Assembly: GCF_905220975.1 (NCBI RefSeq)
Contig: NZ_CAJNBK010000021.1
Coordinates: 57,474-121,473 of the forward strand
Direction: 5' to 3'
Length of the DNA: 64,000 nucleotides
Source: Paraburkholderia haematera
GTDB lineage: Bacteria; Pseudomonadota; Gammaproteobacteria; Burkholderiales; Burkholderiaceae
Shown: in pieces, positions 63,813 through 64,000 of the stretch
How the letters are laid out: the number at the start of each line of letters is the position of its first letter
Position numbering within the stretch: position 1 is the stretch's first letter
Notes under the pieces: generated by a model
Seen by the model: only the letters and a program-made list of their open reading frames with translations
Databases searched by the model: none
What the model was told of the DNA's origin: nothing
Made by a program: the position numbers and the translations under genes

Positions 63813-64000
63813 CTCGTTTCTCTGCTGCTGATGCAGCGACGCAGAACGAAGCGGTGCCGGGTAGCTGGAAGTCTGGTGCGGTTTTGGTGGTGAATGCGTA
63901 ATCGATCTTTAAAAATTAACAGCCGATAAGTGTGGGCGCTTGATGCGCGACGCGAGCCAGGTTCTTCGGGATCTGGCATAAGCGAAAGTATCAAGTCTCA
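63813..64000 (+). ncRNA. rRNA operon leader (16S expected just beyond the right edge)
   Basis: Contains boxA-like GATCTTTAAAAATTAAC at 63904-63920 and AGCCGATAAGTGTGGGCGC after it, the usual burkholderial antitermination leader. The mature 16S 5' sequence (AGAGTTTGATC) is not reached inside the window. Confidence 0.7.

Overview
The window looks like a chromosomal segment of a Paraburkholderia/Burkholderia-type betaproteobacterium. It is GC-rich, with many ATGA-overlapping genes, a LipA-LifO lipase/foldase pair, a DUF4148 secreted protein, an aerobic-type (CobN) cobalamin locus, and an rrn promoter and leader at the right edge. The family assignments come from reading motifs; no database search was possible.

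Layout. 1-1206: end of a secreted lipase and its foldase. 1249-3898: an ECF sigma factor with two anti-sigma-like membrane proteins and a DUF4148 exported protein. Three copies of one ECF-type promoter tie these together. 4013-5640: catalase-like haem peroxidase plus cytochrome b561. 5637-8141: FAD/GcvT dimethylglycine- or sarcosine-dehydrogenase-like enzyme. 8274-9008: MqsR/MqsA toxin-antitoxin module with its operator. 9115-13606: DeoR regulator and a SWIM/SNF2 helicase.

13609-43415 is a type VI secretion system. Leftward genes are pppA, tagH (FHA) and tssQ. Rightward genes are tssJ, tssK, tssL (with OmpA domain), tssM, tagF, a PEGA-containing kinase, tssA, tssB, tssC, hcp, tssE, tssF, tssG and vgrG. 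These are followed by a VgrG-like OB-fold protein, a TPR protein, a PAAR-Rhs effector with a PD-(D/E)xK (PoNe-like) nuclease tip, and a PoNi-like (DUF1910/DUF1911) immunity protein. No tssH/clpV is in the window. Kinase, phosphatase, FHA protein and TagF together suggest post-translational control of firing.

43603-45418 is a scar region with a patatin-like protein, a small ORF and a transposase remnant. 45419-50834 is a signalling operon: response regulator, LysM-FecR exported protein, CHASE2 histidine kinase and lipoprotein. 50845-62142 is a divergent cobalamin locus: bluB-cobB-cobO-cobE-cobA leftward, cobW-cobN-chlI-like-VWA rightward. A homologous cobalamin riboswitch leads each arm, but the leftward one lacks the 3' B12 box. 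62162-63109 is a YcgR/PilZ-like protein. 63110-64000 is non-coding, with 13-nt tandem repeats, a strong rrn promoter and a boxA leader; the 16S gene should begin just past the right edge.
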